DNA from: Umbelopsis isabellina | Taxonomy: Eukaryota > Mucoromycota > Umbelopsidomycetes > Umbelopsidales > Umbelopsidaceae | Direction: 5' to 3' | Length of the DNA stretch: 64,000 nt | Assembly: GCA_016758905.1 (NCBI GenBank) | Contig: JAEPQZ010000002.1 | Coordinates: forward strand, 1,488,001 to 1,552,000 | Shown here: positions 11,945-23,429 of the stretch, piece by piece | Numbering within the stretch: position 1 is the first letter of the stretch | Layout: every line of letters begins with the position of its first letter | The notes under the pieces: generated by a model | Told to the model about the DNA's origin: nothing | Seen by the model: only the letters and a program-made list of their open reading frames with translations | The model's database searches: none | Translations under genes and position numbers: made by a program

Positions 11945-14900
11945 ATGACAATACCCATACCTAAAGATACCGAAAACCCCCTATGCCAATCTAAACAACA
12001 TGATAGTCGAACATCAAATTCCATCCAAGTCGGTAAGACAGTCGCTCAAAATTTACGCCCAAATATTTTGAAAGCTGCCATGGCCCAAAACTTAAAGAAC
12101 TATATTAGCAGCAAGAGTGTCCAATTTCATGCTAACTGATTGTGCTATTATTTTTCATAGCTCTTCGGATACGACCGTTGACTAGTCGCGACAAATCCCT
12201 ACCTCGGTTTTCCGCGCTGGACGAATCAGATGTGCTGAAAGTGAATGAGAACAGTGTCACGATTATCGAGAAAAGTCAAAAGCCCAAGGCTTTTACATTC
12301 GATTGTATCTTTGACGCATCAAGCACACAACAGCAGGTATTTGACCAGGTTGGCTGTCGCCTGGTCGACCGAATGCTGAATGGTAAGTATAGTCATCCGA
12401 ACTTTTCTCCAGGGGAAAATTAAAACGATAACGTGTCTCATCTTTCTAATTTCCTAAATAGGATACAATGCTACCATCCTCGCATATGTAAGTCCACCAA
12501 TAACGTACAAGTCAACCTCTATTGCCTGTCTAACATCATGTTAAACATTTGTAGGGCCAGACATCATCTGGAAAAACATATACTATGGGCACCGAAAAAA
12601 TGAGTGATACAAGCCAGGCTAGTGATGATGGCCTTATACCCAGAGCTGTTTCGTATCTCTTTGAGAAATTGCAAACCGAGGACGTCAGTCGATCATCGCA
12701 GCCCTTAGGATCCGCAATTCCATCCTTTACCCGCAAAGCATCAGCATCTAAATTGCGACCTGTGTCAACCATAGCACCTGCAACTCCTGTACCTGAAACT
12801 CGTGGAAGAAAACATACCATCAAAGTCTCATTTATTGAAATCTACAATGAAGAACTTATCGATCTGCTGAATGATGCTCCACCAGAAGCTCGGCCAGCTA
12901 TCACTGCTAGGGAAGATGCAAAAGGACAAATTGTCTTGCATGGAGTTACAGAGCTTACAGCGTCCAATTTGGATCAAGTATTAAAGTATGTAGCTTTTAT
13001 ATATCGCTTAGCCTTTGATTATATCGCTGACTCTAATTTTCCATCTATTAGATATTTAGAGCAAGGCACACGAAATCGTGCCACCGAGTCTACAGATATG
13101 AATGAAAAGTCATCTCGCTCACATGCGATATTTACTGTCATATTACGACAGGAGAAATGGGTTGCCAGTTCAAAGTCGGCTTCGACCAACCCGAGATCAA
13201 GCGTTATTGAGCCGCCTCGATCGGCATCATCATCATCTTATAGCTCTCGCCAGCCGCTCAACGTTAGAGCACTCATTGGACAGATGGAACAAAAAGCTGT
13301 GCCATCTGCCCAACCAGAAGGTGAAATGATCACTTTGCAGTCAAAATTCCATTTCGTAGATCTTGCCGGAAGTGAGAGGGTAAGAAACTACCTGATCTGT
13401 TACATATATGGCAAACACTTACTGACTACGTGTTTGCAGCTCAAGCGAACAGCAGCCGAAGGAGATAGGAGAAAAGAAGGCATTAACATCAATGCAGGTC
13501 TATTAGCATTAGGCAACGTTATCTCTGTCCTTGGGGATCCTGCTCGCAAGAAAATTGGGACACATATACCCTATCGAGATTCAAAACTCACTAGATTGCT
13601 CCAAGACTCGCTTGGAGGTAATTCTGCAACGTTGATGATTGCTTGTGTTAGCCCTGCTGAATATGACGTTGTTGAAACCGCAAATACCATCAAGTACGCC
13701 AATCGTGCACGCAATATCAAAAACAAAATCGAGAAGAATAGCATCGAAGAATGGATGCAAACTGAAGATGTTGCTGTATTGCGCTCAATTATTGCAAAGC
13801 TCAAGAAAAAGGAAGGCTCTACAACGCCATCAGCATCTAATTCAACTTCATCCAGCTCAACATCTTCTTCACCAACGAATATAAAAGAAGCTAGTGATTC
13901 CGTGATAGTCGGTGAGTTGGAACAGAAAGTAGAAGCATTGAAGAAACAACTTGCCGTGTCACAAGAAGAAAAGGCGGTTACTCAGAAAGAATTGCAGAAA
14001 ATGCGAGAACTAGCAGCTACTGATGAAGTTGAGAAGGGCAAGAATAGGGAAAGACGAAGCGACCAAATCAACACTATTGTTAAAAAACGTGCCAGCCTAC
14101 ATATCAATGAATCTGATGACTTTCAACATTTGGTTGAGCCCGTCATTGAAGAATATGAAATTACTGTCTCCAAGCTGGAGAACGAATTGTCCATGGCCCG
14201 TGCTGCTTTGACTGTTGCCAATGATCGCATTGAGGAACAACATGAGAACTTGAAAACTTTGCATACCAAGGTTGACGAGCAAGACATTGCCATAGCTGAT
14301 TTGCAATCCACAGTACAGAAAATGGCTGACAAGGAGCTACAAAGTGAAAACTATATTCACGGTCTAGAAGATAAACTCGGTAAAGCTGCAGATGATGCGA
14401 GTCGAGATCAAAGCTTGCTTGATGGTTTCAAAATCCAAATTGCAAAGCTGAAAGAGATGGATGCTGGTACAGAGCAATACATTGACGAGCTCGAACATAG
14501 ATTGTCTAATTCCGAAGTAGCAAAAATCAATTTGAAAAAGGGATTGGAAAATATGGAAACACGATACAAGCTAGCCATTGCTTCATCTCAAAGTTCAGAC
14601 AACAGTGCGTCTACTGAGCTTGCTCGAGAAATCGAAGAGCGTGATGCAGCATATAGCATTTTGAAAAAAGAAAAGGAAGATTTGGAACAGCAGTTACACG
14701 AACTTCAGCTTAACAGTTCTAGCAGACCTCAATCAACAAGTGACGGTCAATGGACGCCTCGTGCTTCAGAGGATGAGTTCAATCTTGGTACAGATGAGGC
14801 ACTTGATGCTTCTGAGACAGATGATAAGCCCATGTCTGAGATTTCACTAGACGCCCTGCAAAGGATGCACACGGAGTTGAAGACGGCGCATGATCAGGTC

Positions 14901-17900
14901 CTTGACGATCTTACTAAAAGGACGACCCAGTACAATGACGCTTTGACTGAGATTCAAGCTCTAAAAAATGTGGTACCGCATAAGCCCGATGATGCTGTCC
15001 TTGACGCTGAAAGTGAACGGGACAGTGGTATCACCATTACTGACAATCTTGATATTGCTGAAGTTGAGCGAGAGCGTGACGAACTCAAACAGCAAGTCGA
15101 GTTACTTCAAATCAAGATTCAAGAGCTGGAAGCTGACGTTTCTGGAATGTGTGAGAAGGAGGTTGATCGTGTAACGGTGCATATGAAGGAATTGGAAGAA
15201 CTTAAGTCCATATTGAGTGCAACCAAGATGGATTTGACAAGTACAAATGAACAACTTGTCGCATTGCAACTAGCTTGCAAAGACCATGAACGCCAGCAAG
15301 GAGACCTGGCCCAACATATTGAGGCTTTACAAAGCAAGGAGCTTGCAATAAATGAGCTCCAATCCAGCATTGGAAACAAAGAATCTTTGATTTCCGAGCT
15401 CCAAACTAAAGTGACTTCACATCTTGAAGAACTTTCAGCAGCAACATCAAAGTTACATGAATTCGTGCTTTTGCGCTCACAACATACTGAGCTCCAATCG
15501 AAACATGAGCAAGCATTGCTTCAAAGCTCGACTTTGGAAGAGGAACATCGATCCCTTGCTCTAGATACTATGCGTCTGCAGAATGCACATGACAGTGCAC
15601 AAGCTTCAGTTGAACTTTTAAAGAAAGAAGTGGACCAAATGCATGAATTGCAGGCAAACAAGGCTCAAGATCTCGAGGCAGCACAGAAGACAATTGAAGA
15701 GCTTAAGCTCCAAATGTCAGAGTACGAACAGGGCACGCAGATGACCCTAGTAGCCAGACTGGAAGAGCTCGAGAAGGTCAAGCTAGATCTCCAAGCCGTC
15801 ACTTTAGTGGAAGAAAAACAAGATGCTATGATCCAAGGGTTGGAATCACAAGTCAACGAAATGTCTGAAAGGGCAGTTGAGATGCGTAAACACTTGCTTG
15901 AACGTGAACAAGCCATTGAAACTCTGGAGACCGGTCTTGCCAGCAAGACCAACGAAGTGAACATTATGCGAATTGAAGTTGAAACAGTGAGACGTGATCT
16001 TGTGGATATCCACAAAGAGCGTCGTCAACTATACCTCGTTATTTCACAGATGGAGAGCAGCCTCCGCAAGCAGGATGACAAGAGTGACAAAACTCGAGAA
16101 AACTTGGAAGATTTGAAGCGCCAGTATGAGCTTCAAGCTGATGATCTGGAGGTCAAGCGCCAGTCACTGGAATCTTTAGAATCCGAGAAGCAAGAATTGG
16201 CGAAGTCCTTACGGACTATCATTGATCGTGCATCAGCTGGCGATGAAGTTTCAGCAGCACTAGAACGGCAGTTGGAATTTAGCAACAAAGATCTAGCTGA
16301 AAAAGCATTTATCATTGAACAGCATGAAAGAACAATTGATCAGTTGAAGGCGGAGCAGATCACCGTGTCGAATCTTATTGCTGACTTGGAGAAGAATTCC
16401 ATATTATTAGAGCAATGCAGCCATAGGAACGAAGAGATTACCACCAGCCTACAAGCTGCCAACGAAAAATACCAGGCTCTTGATGCTGAGCACAAAGCTT
16501 TGGTTGCTGACATGGCCGAAAAGACTGCTCATAACGAGCGATTAGAAGGTGTTAATAGTGTCTTGCAAATGACTGTTGAGGGTTTGGAATTACAAGTCTC
16601 GTTGAGTTCTGCTGACGAAGAATCTGAAGTTCAGGAGAAGGTGCGCATATTGAATGAATCACATCGTCAGAGTGAGAAGGAAATGCAAGATCGACTGGAC
16701 CGTGCTATGAAAGATGTTAATGAACTTAAGTCTCATCTGGCCAAGCAAGAGCAAAGCGTCAACGAGCTTACTGCTTCCGTCCATGGTTTACAAATTCAAC
16801 TGGAAGACGCCATCGAAAGCAAATTACAATTGAATAGCAAGATTACATCATTGCAAGCTCGAATTGATGAACTTTTGCAAGAACAAGCCGTGGCTCAGTT
16901 GGCAATTAAATCAAGACAGCCACAACATGGCAGTGATTCTGAGCAACTGGTTGAAGAGAACTCTGAACTCATAGGACGCATTAGTGAGCTGGAGCTTGAG
17001 ATCAAATTGGAAAGGGAGAAATCACTCATTGAATCCAAAACACTTCAAACTGAAATTGAAAAGCTCAGCGTTGCAAATGATCAGCTTGAACATGAAATGG
17101 AGCAATTGGTACCACAGGCTACTATGAATTTCGTTAATAAGAGAAGCTCAATTGCTTCTAACGTATCGTTGTCTGCGTTAATGCAAACTATGACAAATGC
17201 GTCAAAGGCTAGCAAACTTGATAGCAGCCAACAGGGCAAATTGAGCAGCGTGCCTGAAGACCATCTGTCACGAGACTTCGATAGTGACAATGAACTATCT
17301 AGCAAGCGTAACTCCATCATATCAGTTGCTTCATCTAGCAGAGGTAGTGTCTTATCTACCGCTTCAGTATTGCCACCTCGTTCTGCTCCACCGTCCATTG
17401 GTTTACCACCTATTCCTGGCACTATACCAGCGCCGCCTAGCACTCCTCCAAATGCACCATTACCACCACGACCCACATCGCCACCAGTATCCGTTAGGCG
17501 CAACGGCTCTGATAATTCATCCGTCAATGGATCTATCAATAGCACTATTCTACAAACAGCATCCATAAGCACAGCTGACCAATTTGAAAAGACTGTACGA
17601 GCTTTGCAAAGGAAACTGAATGTTTCAGAGAATGACGTTAAAGCTCATCAAGATGTAATCAACAAGCTTGAAATACAGCTAACACGAGCAGAGGCGTCAG
17701 TTCGAGAGAACAGGAAGCAGCTAGATTCCATGAACCGTGAAAAATCATCAGCCACTTCGGAGCTGGATAACCTTCGGGCTGAAGTTTCAAATCTTCGTAC
17801 TAAAATCCAGAAAGCTGAGGAGATTAAAGCCGAAGAACGCGCTGCTCTTCAAAAGCAATTAGATAGTGAGCGACGTTACAAGGAAAAGGCTGAACGAGCG

Positions 17901-17966
17901 CGAGTCATTCTGGAAAACAGAATGGAGGAGCTGATGAGCAAGAAGAACAAATTCATATGCTTCTAA
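11945..17966 (+). CDS. Kinesin-4 family motor protein
   Basis: Plus-end microtubule motor with a long stalk, 1,873 aa after splicing (exons 11945-12032, 12161-12382, 12462-12487, 12555-12985, 13052-13379, 13440-17966). The N-terminal motor starts with VALRIRPLTSRDK. It continues with NGYNATILAYGQTSSGKTYT (P-loop at 12555-12578), the neck of switch I NEKSSRSHAIFT and switch II DLAGSER, then AEGDRRKEGININAGLLALG, PYRDSKLTRLLQDSLGG and YANRARNIKNK. EGDR-x-KEGININ-GLL-LGNVIS is characteristic of kinesin-4 (KIF4/KIF21). Residues from about 450 to 1,480 are heptad-rich coiled coil. A Ser-rich stretch, a proline-rich segment (about 17370-17490) and a final coiled coil follow, ending in basic residues. 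The motor carries a Ser-rich insertion before the switch II strand. Introns 12986-13051 and 13380-13439 are in frame and stop-free. Kinesin-4 motors act on spindle midzones or axonal-type microtubules; hyphal transport here is inference. Confidence 0.9.
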
Positions 17967-18275
17967 TTTGATGCCTTATACTGTAAAACCATATTCTCTC
18001 TGTCTACCTATTCCCCCTTCCTTTAGTCTTAGTAATCTACTTTTAAATTTCTACCAATCCAACTGTATTTTTTAAAAAACAACATATGTTGTATCTTGTG
18101 CTTGGTTCTTAAGGCTCCATTTCCTAGTATAAAGGGCTATTGTATTCTACTTCTTTCTGTTTACACTTTTTTTTTGTGCCATTGGTATGATAAATTGGAG
18201 ACTGTTCTACTCTTATTAATATTAGTAGCATGAGTGCACAAAAGGGTGGGGAACTCTGTGTTTAAAATTTTGTGA
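17967..18275. other. Intergenic, kinesin 3' end to next gene
   Basis: 309 bp, T-rich with several short runs of T. Probably the kinesin 3' UTR and the promoter of the hydratase-like gene. Nothing else seen. Confidence 0.45.
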
Positions 18276-20500
18276 ATGGTAAGCAGCGCCGATTGTTCTT
18301 CAAAAATCGTCTCCCACAAGGCTTACTCATTGACGTACAAAGTGGACGACATGGAGATGGAACAGAGTAGTATTGGCGCTTATCAGTCCGAAGAATTTTC
18401 ACTATTTACTCCAGAGCAATTGAAGCAGTTTCACGAATTCCACTCTTACGATTGGGACAACGATGTCGAATTTCAAAAAGGATTACAAGCCATTTATTCG
18501 GATGGCCCGGCAAACGATGAAGAACTTTTGAAGGCAAAACAATTTTACTTCTCAAGGTGAGTATTACCATATACTGAATTAGAAGTGCGGAAGCTAGCTT
18601 TTTACTCATGAAATAACTCGTTGATAGGAAGAAGCATCATATCAATCTCGACCAATACCGCCAATTTGAGGAGTATCTGGAGAGGTCGATGCCAGAAAAG
18701 AGTGAAGAGGAAGAAGAAACGGTATTTGATCGATTTGATAAGTACAGCTTTTCATCCGATGAAAGGTTTTTGAATGGGTTGCCCAGCATTGTTGCTGGCA
18801 TAGCCAAGAGCAAGCCCGGTGCCACCGTCGACAAAACGTTCTATGACCGAGAGATGCTGAAAGCTAAAGCATTCTATTTCTCAAAGTATGTCATGCTCCT
18901 GTATCAAAACATGCCTAATGAGCGCAAATAACAATTCAAAAATAGGTTTGTTGAGAAGCTGGACCTCGGTGAGTACTTGTCATGGAAGGAAACTAAAAAG
19001 GTCGCTCCAGCATGTCCCTATGCTCATCTTTGGCAAAATAAAGGGGTTCGTGGTAAGTTGCTAAGTCAGTATTCAAAGAATTGAACACAGCCTGACCAAA
19101 TGGCTTTATGTTCTCCAGAGACAACTGAGTTAGATCAAGACGATGATGTCTTTCTCAAGACCGAACAACCCATTACTTCTAGTGGAGCTTTAACCATAAC
19201 ATTCTCTTCTCCGCAATCTGACAATTTGTTAACTTGTGAGAGGTTGAAGGAACTGCAAGAAACTGTTGGATTGGCAAAGAACAATGATACATACACATCT
19301 GTCATCATCGCTAGCAATTGCAAGCAGGAAAAAACACCAGATAGCGGGCCCGATGAACCAATTACCAACGTTGATCACAAATCACTTTCCTCTGGTCTAG
19401 CCTTTAATGAGACAGCGACGGAATGCGGAAAGGATTTGAACGTCTTGCAAAGTTCAATGGATTTTCTGCAGGCTCGCTATTATTCCCTAGTTAAGGATAT
19501 TGGTAACTACATCAAAGACGAAGAAAAGCCAGTCTTCCATTTGATAGACGGCAAGGTGCCATTCTCAGCAGCCTGCTTATATTTTTTGCCAAATCAGCTA
19601 CGGATCGTTACGGAGCATGCATTACTCACACTAGGCATCAACAGCTTATCACATGCTCCCATACCCCCTCTCTATGTCTTAAACGGAATCCAAAAAGCTG
19701 CAAACAGCAAGGCAGCTCGTGTACCACCGCGGGGCTCTGCTCTGTACGTAGCCTTGGCTCCGCCTGAACTGATTTTGCTTCGCGGTCCAGAGCTTCTCCG
19801 GCTTGGCCTTGCTGACTACTTTGTTCCTGATGCAAAATATGTTGATACCTTGAAGGAGATGCGAAATAACGCCCCTTGTCCTGCTCCGCACACACTTGAA
19901 GCTGTCAAGGTTGTTCTGGAAATGAACAAAGCATATGCTGGCCCTGACAAGATTGGAGTATGGGAAAAGGAAATTGAAAAGGTCTTTGACGGTTGCCAGA
20001 ACAGTCAAGATCTTCTTGATAAGCTGGACGAAATGGAAAAGCCATGGAGTAGGACAATCGCTCACCATTTGCGTCAGCAATCACCGACATTGCTAGAAAT
20101 GGTTATTCAAGCCGTAAAACTTGTAACAGAACACAGCATAAGCTTGGAAGAGTGTCTAGACTTGGAAGACCGATTAAACGCCATCTGGAGAACTACCTCT
20201 GATTATAAAACCTTTGCCAGCCGAGACACATCCACAGACATGGGCGATTTGTCTTGGTCACCACTAGATTCTACCGTTATAGATAACTTGGAGAGCCTCA
20301 AAAAACCTGCTTTCAGTCAAGAGGACATTAGCCAATTTCACTGGAGTCCCGAGCCATCGGCTGCAAATGCAGAAAACACGGATAGTGACGCCGCAAGCAG
20401 TGAGGTAGATGAAGATGAAATATTCGTTTGTCCTGTCACTGGCTTGCGAGGAAAGATGCCTGAAGGGCATAGTCCAGTGGCTATCCAGCAAGCGACTTAA
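18276..20500 (+). CDS. HIBCH/enoyl-CoA hydratase-like protein, N-terminal repeats
   Basis: Four exons: 18276-18556, 18628-18885, 18946-19052, 19119-20500. The product is 675 aa, or 650 aa from the in-frame ATG at 18351. Exons 1-3 hold two related repeats. Each has an aromatic-acidic start and F-x-x-GL, then LLKAKQFYFSR or MLKAKAFYFSK at the splice, then LDQYRQFEEYL or LDLGEYLSWKE. Exon 4, after an acidic linker, resembles 3-hydroxyisobutyryl-CoA hydrolase in the crotonase fold: KPVFHLIDGKV, LRIVTEHALLTLGI, RLGLADYFVP and the C-terminal SPTLLEMVIQA...SLEECLDLEDRL. The glycine-rich oxyanion loop and the catalytic PE-x-x-IG-x-FPD segment are not conserved, so it is probably not an active hydrolase. 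Fungal relatives of this fold serve as mitoribosomal protein mS47, one possible role. Two Cys-Pro motifs (ACPYAH, FVCPVTG) flank the fold. No clear targeting signal. Confidence 0.7.
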
Positions 20501-21374
20501 AGTTTTAATTCAGGGTCCAGCTGTCAATGGCAATTAGATAGCAATTCCTAAACTAACGAAGCGGTTTGTAGTGCTATTACTGGTAGAATTCATCAGATTC
20601 GAAGATCACAGTCTGTGCTCCCGAATATCTCCAGCATTATGGAAATCTAATTTTGTCAACTTATGTAAAATATTAAAAAACGTGTTTGTTTTCGTTCACA
20701 TTCAAATTTGGCTATCAGAAACGAGATCTTTACTATGTGTCAAAAGTTGTTTTATTATTACTTCATAATCAGAAATTCCTAGGTTATGGGCAATACATAT
20801 GTATGTATATCGAAAGTTCCAGTTTTATTCCCAAAGTCCAGAAACCAAGGAAAAAAGCCGGCGCCCCACGCGAGGAGGATGGCAGGTAACTCGCTAATAC
20901 GAATACGTAAAGATACAAAGAAAATTAATTTAACGTATTTCAAACGGAGTAACTTAAATTGTGGGACAAATATGAAAAATTGTATCAACATACCTACCAC
21001 CTCGCGCAGATGTACGACGTACGAAGTACAACGTTCACAAACGGTTAAGCCACCTATACGGAAACCCCACAAAGGAATTCTGGGCGGCCCATAACAACAA
21101 AATTCGCGCAAAAAGAGCGAACGCAGTGTGCCAGGGCAGTAAACTTTACTGAACAGAAAAGCGTAAATGACGTTGTATGATCCAAATGTTGGGTAAAATC
21201 TGCCAAACCTTGTCGTCATAACATTGTTCAGTCGGATCCATCCACGGCCCCTTTGGACTTCCCAATAGCAAAGCCACGGCCAATGTGCCGAGGGGCAGGG
21301 GAGCAGCAGAATACAGCAGTGCCCCAGAGAAAGCTAAGTTGAGGCAAACATCAGTGTCCCACCAGAATCTTTAC

Positions 21375-21404
21375 ACCACAGATAACGGCGCGGATATCTG
21401 TGGT
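21375..21404. repeat. Perfect inverted repeat, 10-bp arms
   Basis: ACCACAGATA at 21375-21384 is the exact reverse complement of TATCTGTGGT at 21395-21404, with a 10-nt GC-rich spacer. It lies in the gene-poor gap. It could be a paired protein-binding site or the stem of an unannotated RNA. Confidence 0.6.
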
Positions 21405-21860
21405 ATGTGGTTCACCGGATAGCAGTACACGAGACACTTCCTAGAATTTCATCCGACACGAACAGTTCTCAAGAGGGAAGATGAGGGGCGCATGGATAGG
21501 AAACAGGAAGGATAGAAAGAAAGAAATGCCTGAATATTTTTTCTACCATTGACTGGGTCCTTTATATAAGCCCAGAATGTCGGAACGTTTTTCAAAGACA
21601 CATAGCGCCTTGTCATGTGACTTTACGCCTCCTTGCGCCGAGGTTGCAAGTTTAGTGCCCTGAAGAACTACACTGTAATCATCAGTGATAAGCACAAACT
21701 TGTTCAGCAAGAAGAATTACAACCGCGTCCTCGAAATTTAACGTGCAAGTTGTAAGACTATGAGAAATTTTTTTCCTCAAAGCTTTGAATCCATTGGCAG
21801 TCACTGCGATACACAAACTGTGGTGCTTTTGGAACCTATATTGCACCTGCAACGGTATAC

Positions 21861-21880
21861 CCTCGGAAGTCATTCCGAGG
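21861..21880. repeat. Short inverted repeat, 7-bp arms
   Basis: CCTCGGA and TCCGAGG around a 6-nt spacer. Its size and spacing suit a zinc-cluster-type palindromic site or a small hairpin; nothing next to it indicates which. Confidence 0.45.
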
Positions 21881-23429
21881 AGGAGATTATAATTGAGAGG
21901 AATGACAATAAGGGAAATTGGGACTCATTCACAGTGCGAGGTAGAATATTGTAGAGCAAACCATCCTAATAAAGCAAACAAATCGAATTGCAATGTTGTA
22001 ATGGTATAGTAACCAAAAGGTTGGACAATAAATAAAAAAGCTATTGTTAAGCCATGTTACCGCATGTCATGGGTAGGCTGGAAATAGTCGACCCATTTGC
22101 AGGTTATTCCGAACCTCATGAGGTGGCACACGTATGCATTGTATTTTCCTAGTTTAAATCGCCAGTGTATCAATGTTTTGTTTTGCATTAACGCCGGCCA
22201 GTCGCCTTTTGCGCATTGCCGAGAGATCCACTTGCTTTAGCAACTATAGATTTTTGTATTTTCCGTGCTTGCTGTAGTGTAGCGGATCGCAAAAGCAAGT
22301 CAATGTCATTTTGCTACTCAATCAGGCTTTACTTAATACTGAAGCGACTAGTGATGTAGCGAGTACCAAATTAGGGGAGCCGAAAATAGGCCCACAGCGT
22401 ATTGCCAACAGGGTATGACAAATATACTATCGGTAATGGCTGAGCAAGATACTCTCAAAGTTTTAAATTTGGTATTATGCATCCAAACTAGAAAGTAGTA
22501 TACATAGTCGAAAGAGCTCTTTCTCGAAACTGCAAGGAACTCTTCACATAAAATGAGAAAGATCACCCCAGAAGCTACCCTAAGCCACAAAGATACTATG
22601 TCTAATTGCAAATACCGACATAGATTGCATTTATGGGCTATTCAAACACGCATGTTTGACAAAACGCGAGATAAAGCTAATTGCGCACAATCGGACAATG
22701 TTTAACATCGATACAAGATATGCAAGTTCAGATCAATCTGATCTCCTTTCGTACCTGCCGTTTAGTATGATGCACTACGGCCATCCTATTGATGTATGAT
22801 GGCTGCAGATCAACGCCTCCCTTGCAAGACATATTGTGAGGCATTTTTGTCCATATGATTTACCAATCAAGACACAGTTCATGATGCAAGCTACTATTCA
22901 GGAGTCTTGAAATAGTATCCGTGGGAACACCAGCAGATTTTATTTTACGTATACAATACAAGTATAGTCTGGGCCCATTGTGCATTGATATTTCCTTTCA
23001 AAAGATTATCCATCTCGACATTTTAGAATCAATTAATGCAAAAAAGGCAACGATAGACGGCAAGGGACAAGCAGTTGTTCTACTATCAAGTTTTTGACAG
23101 TGACGCAAGTGCTTCATCAAAATCATGGACATCGTACACAATCCTTATGAAGACTCACTGGGAATTTAATTTCCCAATGGATTTTTAGGGGTAGAAAGGT
23201 AACGCGTGCTTTTTCGGAAATGTAAAATGCAATATCGCCCTTTTGGGAAGGGAATTTCCAGAACTCTCTGCCCACATTGCCGTTCATTGCCAGTCCATTT
23301 CCTTTTCGCAATTAGGTGGATTCACAGAGAAAATTTAATTGGTCACATGTCACGTCATTTTCTACGTTATTTTAAAAAAAGAAGCCAGTCAACTGCGTAG
23401 AATGGTAAAGAAGGGTTTGATCAGTAATC

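Larger units (their letters stand above)
20501..23429. other. 2.9-kb gene-poor gap
   Basis: No open frame resembles a known protein. The longest, on the minus strand at 20779-21219, has 146 codons and a Phe/Leu-rich product typical of chance frames. The stretch contains two small perfect inverted repeats (listed separately), a triple heptamer GTACGAC/GTACGAA/GTACAAC at 21012-21032, and an orphan TATA-like TTTATATAAG at 21561. Part of it (about 20850-21300) is less AT-rich than its surroundings. No terminal repeats or target duplications were found by eye, so I cannot call a mobile element. Confidence 0.5.

Noticed and set aside
17081-17572. 163-codon minus-strand frame inside the kinesin gene
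   Set aside because: Antisense shadow of the Ser/Pro-rich kinesin region; Gly-rich product is a by-product of CCA/CCT codons.
20779-21219. 146-codon minus-strand open frame in the gene-poor gap
   Set aside because: Phe/Leu-rich composition, no family resemblance, no splice-linked neighbours; looks like a chance frame.
20850-21300. Possible mobile-element remnant in the gap
   Set aside because: Base composition differs slightly, but I found no terminal repeats, target duplication or coding trace of any element family.
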